Shown: positions 13,586 through 26,537 of the stretch, one piece after another | How the letters are laid out: the number at the start of each line of letters is the position of its first letter | Numbering within the stretch: position 1 is the stretch's first letter | Source of the DNA: Liolophura sinensis | Taxonomy: Eukaryota > Mollusca > Polyplacophora > Chitonida > Chitonidae | DNA: 48,570 nucleotides | Reading direction: 5' to 3' | Assembly (NCBI RefSeq): GCF_032854445.1 | Contig: NW_027018272.1 | Location: forward strand, 1-48,570 | The notes under the pieces: model-generated | The model's input: only the letters and a program-made list of their open reading frames with translations | The model's database searches: none | Told to the model about the DNA's origin: nothing | Position numbers and translations under genes: made by a program

Positions 13586-16500
13586 CTATAAGTTATGTGC
13601 CCTTCGGTAGCCCAGAAGACGTCAAATCTTTGGGCTAAGCCCATTTAACTCACCCAGCAATTGTCTTACTTCTAAGTGCAAGACAATCTCAATGTCGTTA
13701 TCTACGTGTAGAAAAACCAGACCATTTGTACATAAAAAACACAAGGTACTTGATACAGTCTGCTGTAAAAACTACAACTAAACACTGACCCACATTTATA
13801 AGGTGCCAAAAGATGCGGAATTGAGCCAGGCATCGGCAGCTGTTAAAAAATTGCAAATTTCCCTGGTTTCCATGGAGTAAGAGCCGTTGCTGGGCACGTC
13901 ATTATAACATCAATGATCATTCAATTGTCACTACAGCCAAAAGTATTGGTGGGAGATCAACGCGGTTTGCACCATTCGATTTCTCGTCACAAAATACGTC
14001 GGATTAGCCTCTTACCAGCAGCACTGGAGCAGTTTTTCCACTTTTGCATTCCTACCTGGTCTTTTTGTTAATTGAAATCGGCTACACTGTACTCTGTACA
14101 ATCGCGACTGGTCATTACTATATTCAACTTTTGACTATAAGTTATGTGCCCTTCGGTAGCCCAGAAGACCTGAAATCTTTGGGCTAAGCCCATTTAACTC
14201 ACCCAGCAATTGCCTTACTTCTAAGTGCAAGACAATCTCAATGTCTTTATCTACGTGTAGAAAAACCAGACCATTTGTACATAAAAAACACAAGGTACTT
14301 GATACAGTCTGCTGTAAAAAGTACAACTGAACACTGACCCACTTCAGTAAGATGCCAAAAGATGCGGAATTGAGCCAGGCATCGGCAGCTGTTAAAAAAT
14401 TGCAAATTTCCCCGGTTTCCATGGAGTAAGAGCCGTTGCGGTGCACGTGATTATGACATAAATGATCATTCAATTGTCACTACAGCCAAAAGTATTGGTC
14501 GGAGAGCAACGCGGATTGCACCATTCGATTTCTCGTCACAAAATACGTCGGATTAGCCTCTTACTAGTAGCACTGGAACAGTTTTTCCACTTTTGCATTT
14601 TTGCCTGGTCTTTTTGTTAATTGAAACCGGCTACACTGTACTCTGTACAATCGCGACTGGTCATTACTATATTCAACTTTAGACTATAAGTTATGTGCCT
14701 TTCGGTAGCCCAGAAGACCTGAAATCTTTGGGCTAAGCCCATTTAACTCACCCAGCAATTGTCTTACTTCTAAGTGCAAGACAATCTCAATGTCGTTATC
14801 TACGTGTAGAAAAACCAGACCATTTGTACATAAAAAACACAAGGTACTTGATACAGTCTGCTGTAAAAAGTACAACTAAACACTGACCCACATTTATAAG
14901 GTGCCAAAAGATGCGGAATTGGGCCAGGCATCGGCAGCTGTTAAAAAATTGCAAATTTCCCTGGTTTCCATGGAGTAAGAGCCGTTGCTGGGCACGTGAT
15001 TATGACATAAATGATCATTCAATTGTCACTACAGACAAAAGTATTGGTCGGAGAGCAACGCGGTTTGCACCATTCGATTTTTCGTCACAAAATACGTCGG
15101 ATTAGCCTCTTACCAGCAGCACTGGAACAGTTTTTCCACTTTTGCATTTTTGCCTGGTCTTTTTGTTAATTGAAATCGGCTACACTGTACTATGTACCAT
15201 TGCGACTGGTCATTACTATATTCAACTTTTTACTATATCTTATGTGCCCTTCGGTAGCCCAGAAGACGTCAAATCTTTGGGCTAAGCCCATTTAACTCAC
15301 CCAGGAATTGTCTTACTTCTAAGTCGAAGACAATCTCAATGTCGTTAGCTACGTGTAGAAAAACCAGACCATTTGTACGTAAAAAACACAAGGTACTTGA
15401 TACAGTCTGCTGTAAAAAGTACAACTGAACACTGACCCACTTCAGTAAGGTGCCAAAAGATGCGGAATTGAGCCAGGCATCGGCAGCTGTTGAAAAATTG
15501 CAAAATTTCCCCGGTTTCCATGGAGTAAGAGCCGTTGCTGGGCACGTGATTATGACATAAATGATCATTCAATTGTCGCTACAGCCAAAAGTATTGGTCG
15601 GAGAGCAACGCGGATTGCACCATTCGATTTCTCGTCACAAAATACGTCGGATTAGCCTCTTACTAGTAGCACTGGAACAGTTTTTCCACTTTTGCATTTT
15701 TGCCTGGTCTTTTTGTTAATTGAAATCGGCTACACTGTACTCTGTACAATCGCGACTGGTCATTACTATATTCAACTTTTGACTATAAGTTATGTGCCCT
15801 TCGGTAGCCCAGAAGACCTGAAATTTTTGAGCTAAGCCCATTTAACTCACCCAGGAATTGTCTTACTTCTAAGTGCAAGACAATCTCAATGTCGTTATCT
15901 ACGTGTAGAAAAACCACACCATTTGTACATGAAAAACACAAGGTACTTGATACAGTCTGCTGTAAAAAGTACAACTGAACACTGACCCACTTTAGTAAGG
16001 TGCCAAAAGATGCGGAATTGAGCCAGGCATCGGCAGCTGTTAAAAAATTGCAAATTTCCCTGGTTTCCATGGAGTAAGAGCCGTTGCTGTGCACGTGATT
16101 ATGACATCAATGATCATTCATATGTCGCTACAGCCAAAAGTATTGGTGGGAGATCAACGCGGTTTGCACCATTCGATTTTTCGTCACAAAATACGTCGGA
16201 TTACACTCTTACCAGCAGCACTGGAACAGTTTTTCCACTTTTGCATTTTTACCTGGTCTTTTTGTTAATTGAAATCGGCTACACTGTACTCTGTACAATC
16301 GCGACTGGTCATTACTATATTCAACTTTTGACTATAAGTTATGTGCCCTTCGGTAGCCCAGAAGACCTGAAATCTTTGGGCTAAGCCCATTTAACTCACC
16401 CAGCAATTGCCTTACTTCTAAGTGCAAGACAATCTCAATGTCTTTATCTACGTGTAGAAAAACCAGACCATTTGTACATAAAAAACACAAGGTACTTGAT

Positions 16501-17429
16501 ACAGTCTGCTGTAGAATGTACAACTGAACACTGACCCACTTCAGTAAGGTGCCAAAAGATGCGGAATTGAGCCAGGCATCGGCAGCTGTTGAAAAATTGC
16601 AAATTTCCCTGGTTTCCATGGAGTAAGAGCCGTTGCTGGGCACGTGATTATGACATAAATGATCATTCAATTGTCACTACAGGCAAAATTATTGGTCGGA
16701 GAGCAACGCGGTTTGCACCATTCGATTTCTCGTCACAAAATACGTCGGATTAGCCTCTTACCAGCAGCACTGGAGCAGTTTTTCCACTTTTGCATTCCTA
16801 CCTGGTCTTTTTGTTAATTGAAATCGGCTACACTGTACTCTGTACAATCGCGACTGGTCATTACTATATTCAACTTTTGACTATAAGTTATGTGCCCTTC
16901 GGTAGCCCAGAAGACGTCAAATCTTTGGGCTAAGCCCATTTAACTCACCCAGCAATTGTCTTACTTCTAAGTCCAAGACAATCTCAATGTCTTTATCTAC
17001 GTGTAGAAAAACCAGACCATTTGTACATAAAAAACACAAGGTACTTGATACAGTCTGCTGTAAAAAGTACAACTAAACACTGACCCACTTCAGTAAGGTG
17101 CCAAAAGATTCGGAATTGAGCCAGGCATCGGCAGCTGTTGACAAATTGCAAATTTCCCTGGTTTCCATGGAGTAAGAGCCGTTGCTACGCACGTGATTAT
17201 GACATAAATGATCATTCAATTGTCGCTACAGCCAAAAGGATTGGTCGGAGAGCAACGCGGATTGCACCATTCGATTTCTCGTCACAAAATACGTCGGATT
17301 AGCCTCTTACTAGTAGCACTGGAACAGTTTTTCCACTTTTGCATTTTTGCCTGGTCTTTTTGTTAATTGAAACCGGCTACACTGTACTCTGTACAATCGC
17401 TACTGGTCATTACTATATTCAACTTTTGA
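13586..17429 (+). repeat. HOR II, copy 1: seven units, 3844 bp
   Basis: The seven units start at 13586, 14135, 14684, 15233, 15783, 16332 and 16881. Each of the first six has a partner 3844 bp to the right sharing rare variants. Examples are CGTCATTATAAC with GGGAGATCAACG (unit 1), AGTAAGATGCC (unit 2, near 14345 and 18189), TTTAGACTATAAG with GTGCCTTTCGG (unit 3), TTTTTACTATAT with GTACCATTGCG and GTCGTTAGCTACG (unit 4), GAAATTTTTG (unit 5) and TGTAGAATGTAC (unit 6). The period is 7 x 549 plus one base, because unit 4 has an extra A in GCAAAATTTCC. This is classic higher-order organisation. Confidence 0.9.
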
Positions 17430-20400
17430 CTATAAGTTATGTGCCCTTCGGTAGCCCAGAAGACGTGAAATCTTTGGGCTAAGCCCATTTAACTCACCCA
17501 GCAATTGCCTTACTTCTAAGTGCAAGACAATCTCAATGTCTTTATCTACGTGTAGAAAAACCACACCATTTGTACATAAAAAACACAAGGTACTTGATAC
17601 AGTCTGCTGTAAAAACTACAACTAAACACTGACCCACATTTATAAGGTGCCAAAAGATGCGGAATTGAGCCAGGCATCGGCAGCTGTTAAAAAATTGCAA
17701 ATTTCTCTGGTTTCCATGGAGTAAGAGCCGTTGCTGGGCACGTCATTATAACATCAATGATCATTCAATTGTCACTACAGCCAAAAGTATTGGTGGGAGA
17801 TCAACGCGGTTTGCACCATTCGATTTTTCGTCACAAAATACGTCGGATTAGCCTCTTACCAGCAGCACTGGAACAGTTTTTCCACTTTTGCATTTTTACC
17901 TGGTCTTTTTGTTAATTGAAATCGGCTACACTGTACTCTGTACAATCGCGACTGGTCATTACTATATTCAACTTTTGACTATAAGTTATGTGCCCTTCGG
18001 TAGCCCAGAAGACCTGAAATCTTTGGGCTAAGCCCATTTAACTCACCCAGCAATTGCCTTACTTCTAAGTGCAAGACAATCTCAATGTCTTTATCTACGT
18101 GTAGAAAAACCACACCATTTGTACATAAAAAACACAAGGTACTTGATACAGTCTGCTGTAAAAAGTACAACTGAACACTGACCCACTTCAGTAAGATGCC
18201 AAAAGATGCGGAATTGAGCCAGGCATCGGCAGCTGTTAAAAAATTGCAAATTTCCCCGGTTTCCATGGAGTAAGAGCCGTTGCGGTGCACGTGATTATGA
18301 CATAAATGATCATTCAATTGTCACTACAGCCAAAAGTATTGGTCGGAGAGCAACGCGGATTGCACCATTCGATTTCTCGTCACAAAATACGTCGGATTAG
18401 CCTCTTACTAGTAGCACTGGAACAGTTTTTCCACTTTTGCATTTTTGCCTGGTCTTTTTGTTAATTGAAACCGGCTACACTGTACTCTGTACAATCGCGA
18501 CTGGTCATTACTATATTCAACTTTAGACTATAAGTTATGTGCCTTTCGGTAGCCCAGAAGACCTGAAATCTTTGGGCTAAGCCCATTTAACTCACCCAGC
18601 AATTGTCTTACTTCTAAGTCCAAGACAATCTCAATGTCGTTATCTACGTGTAGAAAAACCAGACCATTTGTACATAAAAAACACAAGGTACTTGATACAG
18701 TCTGCTGTAAAAAGTACAACTAAACACTGACCCACATTTATAAGGTGCCAAAAGATGCGGAATTGGGCCAGGCATCGGCAGCTGTTAAAAAATTGCAAAT
18801 ATCCCTGGTTTCCATGGAGTAAGAGCCGTTGCTGGGCACGTGATTATGACATAAATGATCATTCAATTGTCACTACAGACAAAAGTATTGGTCGGAGAGC
18901 AACGCGGTTTGCACCATTCGATTTGTCGTCACAAAATACGTCGGATTAGCCTCTTACCAGCAGCACTGGAACAGTTTTTCCACTTTTGCATTTTTGCCTG
19001 GTCTTTTTGTTAATTGAAATCGGCTACACTGTACTATGTACCATTGCGACTGGTCATTACTATATTCAACTTTTTACTATATGTTATGTGCCCTTCGGTA
19101 GCCCAGAAGACGTCAAATCTTTGGGCTAAGCCCATTTAACTCACCCAGGAATTGTCTTACTTCTAAGTCGAAGACAATCTCAATGTCGTTAGCTACGTGT
19201 AGAAAAACCAGACCATTTGTACATAAAAAACACAAGGTACTTGATACAGTCTGCTGTAAAAAGTACAACTGAACACTGACCCACTTCAGTAAGGTGCCAA
19301 AAGATGCGGAATTGAGCCAGGCATCGGCAGCTGTTGAAAAATTGCAAAATTTCCCCGGTTTCCATGGAGTAAGAGCCGTGGCTGGGCACGTGATTATGAC
19401 ATAAATGATCATTCAATTGTCACTACAGCCAAAAGTATTGGTCGGAGAGCAACGCGGATTGCACCATTCGATTTCTCGTCACAAAATACGTCGGATTAGC
19501 CTCTTACTAGTAGCACTGGAACAGTTTTTCCACTTTTGCATTTTTGCCTGGTCTTTTTGTCAATTGAAACCGGCTACACTGTACTCTGTACAATCGCGAC
19601 TGGTCATTACTATATTCAACTTTTGACTATAAGTTATGTGCCCTTCGGTAGCCCAGAAGACCTGAAATTTTTGGGCTAAGCCCATTTAACTCACCCAGGA
19701 ATTGTCTTACTTCTAAGTCCAAGACAATCTCAATGTCGTTATCTACGTGTAGAAAAACCACACCATTTGTACATGAAAAACACAAGGTACTTGATACAGT
19801 CTGCTGTAAAAACTACAACTGAACACTGACCCACTTTAGTAAGGTGCCAAAAGATGCGGAATTGAGCCAGGCATCGGCAGCTGTTGACAAATTGCAAATT
19901 TCCCTGGTTTCCATGGAGTAAGAGCCGTTGCTGTGCACGTAATTATGACATCAATGATCATTCAATTGTCGCTACAGCCAAAAGTATTGGTGGGAGATCA
20001 ACGCGGTTTGCACCATTCGATTTTTCGTCACAAAATACGTCGGATTACCCTCTTACCAGCAGCACTGGAACAGTTTTTCCACTTTTGCATTTTTACCTGG
20101 TCTTTTTGTTAATTGAAATCGGCTACACTGTACTCTGTACAATCGCGACTGGTCATTACTATATTCAACTTTTGACTATAAGTTATGTGCCCTTCGGTAG
20201 CCCAGAAGACCTGAAATCTTTGGGCTAAGCCCATTTAACTCACCCAGCAATTGCCTTACTTCTAAGTGCAAGACAATCTCAATGTCTTTATCTACGTGTA
20301 GAAAAACCACACCATTTGTACATAAAAAACACAAGGTACTTGATACAGTCTGCTGTAGAATGTACAACTGAACACTGACCCACTTCAGTAAGGTGCCAAA

Positions 20401-20724
20401 AGATGCGGAATTGAGCCAGGCATCGGCAGCTGTTGAAAAATTGCAAATTTCCCTGGTTTCCATGGAGTAAGAGCCGTTGCTGGGCACGTGATTATGACAT
20501 AAATGATCATTCAATTGTCACTACAGGCAAAAGTATTGGTCGGAGAGCAACGCGGTTTGCACCATTCGATTTCTCGTCACAAAATACGTCGGATTAGCCT
20601 CTTACCAGCAGCACTGGAGCAGTTTTTCCACTTTTGCATTCCTACCTGGTCTTTTTGTTAATTGAAATCGGCTACACTGTACTCTGTACAATCGCGACTG
20701 GTCATTACTATATTCAACTTTTGA
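17430..20724 (+). repeat. HOR II, copy 2: six full units
   Basis: Units starting at 17430, 17979, 18528, 19077, 19627 and 20176 repeat the first six units of copy 1 in order with the same private variants (GTAAGATGCC, GTGCCTTTCGG, GTCGTTAGC, GCAAAATTTCC, GAAATTTTTG, TGTAGAATGTAC). The seventh position is not occupied by an equivalent of the unit at 16881. It is taken by the truncated unit at 20725, which carries CATTTATAAGG and GAATTGGGCC instead. Confidence 0.88.
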
Positions 20725-21045
20725 CTATAAGTTATGTGCCCTTCGGTAGCCCAGAAGACCTGAAATCTTTGGGCTAAGCCCATTTAACTCACCCAGCAAT
20801 TGTCTTACTTCTAAGTCCAAGACAATCTCAATGTCTTTATCTACGTGTAGAAAAACCAGACCATTTGTACATAAAAAACACAAGGTACTTGATACAGTCT
20901 GCTGTAAAAAGTACAACTAAACACTCACCCACATTTATAAGGTGCAAAAAGATGCGGAATTGGGCCAGGCATCGGCAGCTGTTAAAAAATTGCTACACTG
21001 TACTCTGTACAATCGCGACTGGTCATTACTATATTCAACTTTTGA
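20725..21045 (+). repeat. Truncated satellite unit, 321 bp (about 228 bp deleted)
   Basis: This is the only markedly short unit in the array. It begins normally and runs to GTTAAAAAATTGC, then jumps at about 20991-20993 straight to TACACTGTACTCTG. The usual stretch with the NcoI site, the CACGTG site, AATGATCATT and the T-tracts is missing. The two bases GC at the joint fit both sides (TTGC on the left, GGCTAC on the right), so the break has only a 2-base microhomology. The unit also has GTGCAAAAAG in place of GTGCCAAAAG and ACACTCACC in place of ACACTGACC. The following unit at 21046 is complete and matches the third unit of HOR II. Confidence 0.93.
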
Positions 21046-23242
21046 CTATAAGTTATGTGCCTTTCGGTAGCCCAGAAGACCTGAAATCTTTGGGCTAAGC
21101 CCATTTAACTCACCCAGCAATTGTCTTACTTCTAAGTCGAAGACAATCTCAATGTCGTTATCTACGTGTAGAAAAACCAGACCATTTGTACATAAAAAAC
21201 ACAAGGTACTTGATACAGTCTGCTGTAAAAAGTACAACTAAACACTGACCCACATTTATAAGGTGCCAAAAGACGCGGAATTGGGCCAGGCATCGGCAGC
21301 TGTTAAAAAATTGCAAATATCCCTGGTTTCCATGGAGTAAGAGCCGTTGCTGGGCACGTGATTATGACATTAATGATCATTCAATTGTCACTACAGACAA
21401 AAGTATTGGTCGGAGAGCAACGCGGTTTGCACCATTCGATTTTTCGTCACAAAATACGTCGGATTAGCCTCTTACCAGCAGCACTGGAACAGTTTTTCCA
21501 CTTTTGCATTTTTGCCTGGTCTTTTTGTTAATTGAAATCGGCTACACTGTACTATGTACCATTGCGACTGGTCATTACTATATTCAACTTTTTACTATAT
21601 GTTATGTGCCCTTCGGTAGCCCAGAAGACGTCAAATCTTTGGGCTAAGCCCATTTAACTCACCCAGGAATTGTCTTACTTCTAAGTCGAAGACAATCTCA
21701 ATGTCGTTAGCTACGTGTAGAAAAACCAGACCATTTGTACATAAAAAACACAAGGTACTTGATACAGTCTGCTGTAAAAAGTACAACTGAACACTGACCC
21801 ACTTCAGTAAGGTGCCAAAAGATTCGGAATTGAGCCAGGCATCGGCAGCTGTTGAAAAATTGCAAAATTTCCCCGGTTTCCATGGAGTAAGAGCCGTGGC
21901 TGGGCACGTGATTATGACATAAATGATCATTCAATTGTCGCTACAGCCAAAAGTATTGGTCGGAGAGCAACGCGGATTGCACCATTCGATTTCTCGTCAC
22001 AAAATACGTCGGATTAGCCTCTTACTAGTAGCACTGGAACAGTTTTTCCACTTTTGCATTTTTGCCTGGTCTTTTTGTCAATTGAAACCGGCTACACTGT
22101 ACTCTGTACAATCGCGACTGGTCATTACTATATTCAACTTTTGACTATAAGTTATGTGCCCTTCGGTAGCCCAGAAGACCTGAAATTTTTGGGCTAAGCC
22201 CATTTAACTCACCCAGAAATTGTCTTACTTCTAAGTCCAAGACAATCTCAATGTCGTTATCTACGTGTAGAAAAACCACACCATTTGTACATAAAAAACA
22301 CAAGGTACTTGATACAGTCTGCTGTAAAAAGTACAACGGAACACTGACCCACTTTAGTAAGGTGCCAAAAGATGCGGAATTGAGCCAGGCATCGGCAGCT
22401 GTTAAAAAATTGCAAATTTCCCTGGTTTCCATGGAGTAAGAGCCGTTGCTGGGCACGTGATTATGACATCAATGATCATTCAATTGTCGCTACAGCCAAA
22501 AGTATTGGTGGGAGATCAACGCGGTTTGCACCATTCGATTTTTCGTCACAAAATACGTCGGATTACCCTCTTATCAGCAGCACTGGAACAGTTTTTCTAC
22601 TTTTGCATTTTTACCTGGTCTTTTTGTTAATTGAAATCGGCTACACTGTATTCTGTACAATCGCGACTGGTCATTACTATATTCAACTTTTGACTATAAG
22701 TTATGTGCCCTTCGGTAGCCCAGAAGACCTGAAATCTTTGGGCTAAGCCCATTTAACTCACCCAGCAATTGCCTTACTTCTAAGTGCAAGACAATCTCAA
22801 TGTCTTTATCTACGTGTAGAAAAACCAGACCATTTGTACATAAAAAACACAAGGTACTTGATACAGTCTGCTGTAGAATGTACAACTGAACACTGACCCA
22901 CTTCAGTAAGGTGCCAAAAGATTCGGAATTGAGCCAGGCATCGGCAGCTGTTGACAAATTGCAAATTTCCCTGGTTTCCATGGAGTAAGAGCCGTTGCTA
23001 CGCACGTGATTATGACATAAATGATCATTCAATTGTCGCTACAGCCAAAAGTATTGGTCGGAGAGCAACGCGGATTGCACCATTCGATTTCTCGTCACAA
23101 AATACTTCGGATTAGCCTCTTACTAGTAGCACTGGAACAGTTTTTCCACTTTTGCATTTTTGCCTGGTCTTTTTGTTAATTGAACCCGGCTACACTGTAC
23201 TCTGTACAATCGCGACTGGTCATTACTATATTCAACTTTTGA
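21046..23242 (+). repeat. HOR II, copy 3: shortened, four units
   Basis: Units starting at 21046, 21595, 22145 and 22694 correspond to units 3, 4, 5 and 6 of HOR II: GTGCCTTTCGG; GTCGTTAGC with TTTTTACTATAT; GAAATTTTTG; TGTAGAATGTAC near 22872. Units 1 and 2 are absent; the truncated unit stands in front instead. The last unit is a chimera. Its left half matches unit 6 (TGTAGAATGTAC), while its right half (GATTCGGAATTG, GTTGACAAATTGC, GCTACGCACG) matches unit 7 of copy 1. The switch lies between about 22880 and 22921, in effect deleting one unit. Confidence 0.85.
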
Positions 23243-24888
23243 CTATAAGTTATGTGCCCTTCGGTAGCCCAGAAGACGTCAAATCTTTGGGCTAAGCCCA
23301 TTTAACTCACCCAGCAATTGCCTTACTTCTACGTCCAAGATAATCTCAATGTCTTTATCTACGTGTAGAAAAACCACACCATTTGTACATAAAAAACACA
23401 AGGTACTTGATACAGTCTGCTGTAAAAAGTACAACTAAACACTGACCCACATTTATAAGGTGCCAAAAGATGCGGATTGGGCCAGGCATCGGCAGCTGTT
23501 GAAAAATTGCAAATTTCCCTGGTTTCCATGGAGTAAGAGCCGTTGCTGGGCACGAGATTATGACATAAATGATCATTCAATTGTCGCTACAGCCAAAAGT
23601 ATTGGTCGGAGAGCAACGCGGTTTGCACCATTCGATTTCTCGTCACAAAATACGTCGGATTAGCCTCTTACCAGCAGCACTGGAACAGTTTTTCCACTTT
23701 TGCATTTTTGCCTGGTCTTTTTGTTAATTGAAATCGGCTACACTGTACTCTGTACAATCGCGACTGGTCATTACTATATTCAACTTTTGACTATAAGTTA
23801 TGTGCCCTTCGGTAGCCCAGAAGACCTGAAATCTTTGGGCTAAGCCCATTTAACTCACCCAGCAATTGCCTTACTTCTAAGTGCAAGACAATCTCAATAT
23901 CTTTATCTACGTGTAGAAAAACCACACCATTTGTACATAAAAAACACAAGGTACTTGATACAGTCTGCTGTAAAAAGTACAACTGACAACAGACCCACTT
24001 CAGTAAGGTGCCAAAAGATTCGGAATTGAGCCAGGTATCGGCAGCTGTTGAAAAATTGCAAATTTCCCTGGTTTCCATGGAGTAAGAGCCGTTGCTGGGC
24101 ACGTGATTATGACATAAATGATCATTCAATTGTCACTACAGCCAAAAGTATTGGTCGGAGAGCAACGCGGTTTGCACCATTCGATTTCTAGTCACAAAAT
24201 ACGTCGGATTAGCCTCTTAACAGCAGCACTGGAACAGTTTTTCCAATTTTGCATTTTTGCCTGTTCTTTTTGTTAATTGAAATCGGCTACACTGTACTAT
24301 GTACCATTGCGACTGGTCATTACTATATTCAACTTTTGACTATATGTTATGTGCCCTTCGGTAGCCCAGAAGACGTCAAATCTTTGGGCTAAGCCCATTT
24401 AACTCACCCAGCAATTGCCTTACTTCTAAGTCGAAGACAATCTCAATATCTTTATCTACGTGTAGAAAAACCACACCATTTGTACATGAAAAACACAAGG
24501 TACTTGATACAGTCTGCTGTAAAAAGTACAACTGAACACTGACCCACTTCAGTAAGGTGCCAAAAGATGCGGAATTGAGCCAGGCATCGGCAGCTGTTGA
24601 AAAATTGCAAATTTCCCTGGTTTCCATGGAGTAAGAGCCGTTGCTGGGCACGTGATTATGACATAAATGATCATTCAATTGTCACTACAGGCAAAAGTAT
24701 TGGTCGGAGAGCAACGCGGTTTGCACCATTCGGTTTCTCGTCACAAAATACGTCGGATTAGCCTCTTACCAGCAGCACTGGAACAGTTTTTCCACTTTTG
24801 CATTTTTACCTGGTCTTTTTGTTAATTGAAATCGGCTACACTGTACTCTGTACAATCGCGACTGGTCATTACTATATTCAACTTTTGA
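23243..24888 (+). repeat. Three satellite units between HOR blocks
   Basis: Units start at 23243, 23791 and 24340 and follow no clear higher-order pattern. The first lacks one A (GATGCGGATTGG), giving a 548-bp unit. The second has TGACAACAGACC, close to the rare TGACCACAGACC form of region I but followed by CTTCAGTAAGG. Its tail has CCAATTTTGC and CCTGTTC. The third carries TACTATATGTTATG upstream of its start and GTCGAAGAC. They look like single members of the wider variant pool. Confidence 0.75.
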
Positions 24889-26537
24889 CTATAAGTTATG
24901 TGCCCTTCGGTAGCCCAGAAGACCTGAAATCTTTGGGCCAAGCCCATTTAACTCACCCAGCAATTGTCTTACTTCTAAGTCCAAGACAATCTCAATGTCT
25001 TTATCTACGTGGAGAAAAACCAGACCATTTGTACATAAAAAACACAAGGTACTTGATACAGTCCTGCTGTAAAAACTACAACTAAACACTGACCCACATT
25101 TATAAGGTGCCAAAAGATGCGGAATTGAGCCAGGCATCGGCAGCTGTTAAAAAATTGCAAATATCCTGGTTTCCATGGAGTAAGAGCCGTTGCTGGGCAC
25201 GTGATTATGACATCAATGATCATTCAATTGTCACTACAGCCAAAAGTATAGGTCGGAGAGCAACGCGGTTTGCACCATTCGATTTCTCGTCACAAAATAC
25301 GTCGGATTAGCCTCTTACCAGCAGCACTGGAACAGTTTTTTCCACTTTTGCATTTTTTGCCTGGTCTTTTTGTTAATTGAAATCGGCTACACTGTACTCT
25401 GTACAATCGCGACTGGTCATTACTATATTCAACTTTTGACTATAAGTTATGTGCCCTTCGGTAGCCCAGAAGACCTGAAATCTTTGGGCTAAGCCCATTT
25501 AACTCACCCAGCAATTGTCTTACTTCTAAGTGCAAGACAATCTCAATGTCTTTATCTACGTGTAGAAAAACCACACCATTTGTACATAAAAAACACAAGG
25601 TACTTGATACAGTCTGCTGTAAAAAGTACAACTAAACACTGACCCACATTTATAATGTGCCAAAAGACGCGGAATTGGGCCAGGCATCGGCAGCTGTATA
25701 AAAATTGCAAATTTCCCTGGTTTCCATGGAGTAAGAGCCGTTGCTGGGCACGTGATTATGACATCAATGATCATTCAATTGTCGCTACAGCCAAAAGTAT
25801 TGGTCGGAGAGCAACGCGGTTTGCACCATTCGATTTCTCGTCACAAAATACGTCGGATTAGCCTCTTACCAGCAGCACTGGAACAATTTTTCCACTTTTG
25901 CATTTTTGCCTGGTCTTTTTGTTAATTGAAATCGGCTACACTGTACTCTGTACAATCGCGACTGGTCATTACTATATTCAACTTTTGACTATAAGTTATG
26001 TGCCCTTCGGTAGCCCAGAAGACGTCAAATCTTTGGGCTAAGCCCATTTAACTCACCCAGCAATTGCCTTACTTCTAAGTGCCAGACAATCTCAATGTCT
26101 TTATCTACGTGTAGAAAAACCACACCATTTGTACGTGAAAAACACAAGGTACTTGATACAGTCTGCTGTAAAAAGTACAACTGAACACTGACCCACTTCA
26201 GTAAGGTGCCAAAAGATGCGGAATTGAGCCAGGCATCGGCAGCTGTTGAAAAATTGCAAAAATCCCTGGTTTCCATGGAGTAAGAGCCGTTGCTGGGCAC
26301 GAGATTATGACATAAATGATCATTCAATTGTCACTACAGCCAAAAGTATTGGTCGGAGAGCAACGCGGTTTGCACCATTCGATTTCTCGTCACAAAATAC
26401 GTCGGATTAGCCTCTTACCAGCAGCACTGGAACAGTTTTTCCACTTTTGCATTTTTGCCTGGTCTTTTTGTTAATTGAAATCGGCCACACTGTACTCTGT
26501 ACCATCGCGACTGGTCATTACTATATTCAACTTTTGA
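24889..26537 (+). repeat. HOR III, trimer copy 1
   Basis: Three units start at 24889, 25440 and 25989. Private markers shared with the next trimer are GGGCCAAGCCC with CGTGGAGAAAAACC (near 25008 and 26657), TATAATGTGCC with CTGTATAAAAATTG (near 25652 and 27300), and GGAACAATTTTTCC (near 25880 and 27528). Several single-base changes fall here (GTCCTGCTG, ATATCCTGG, CAGTTTTTTCC, CATTTTTTGCC). They make the first unit 551 bp and break the otherwise constant spacing. Confidence 0.85.
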
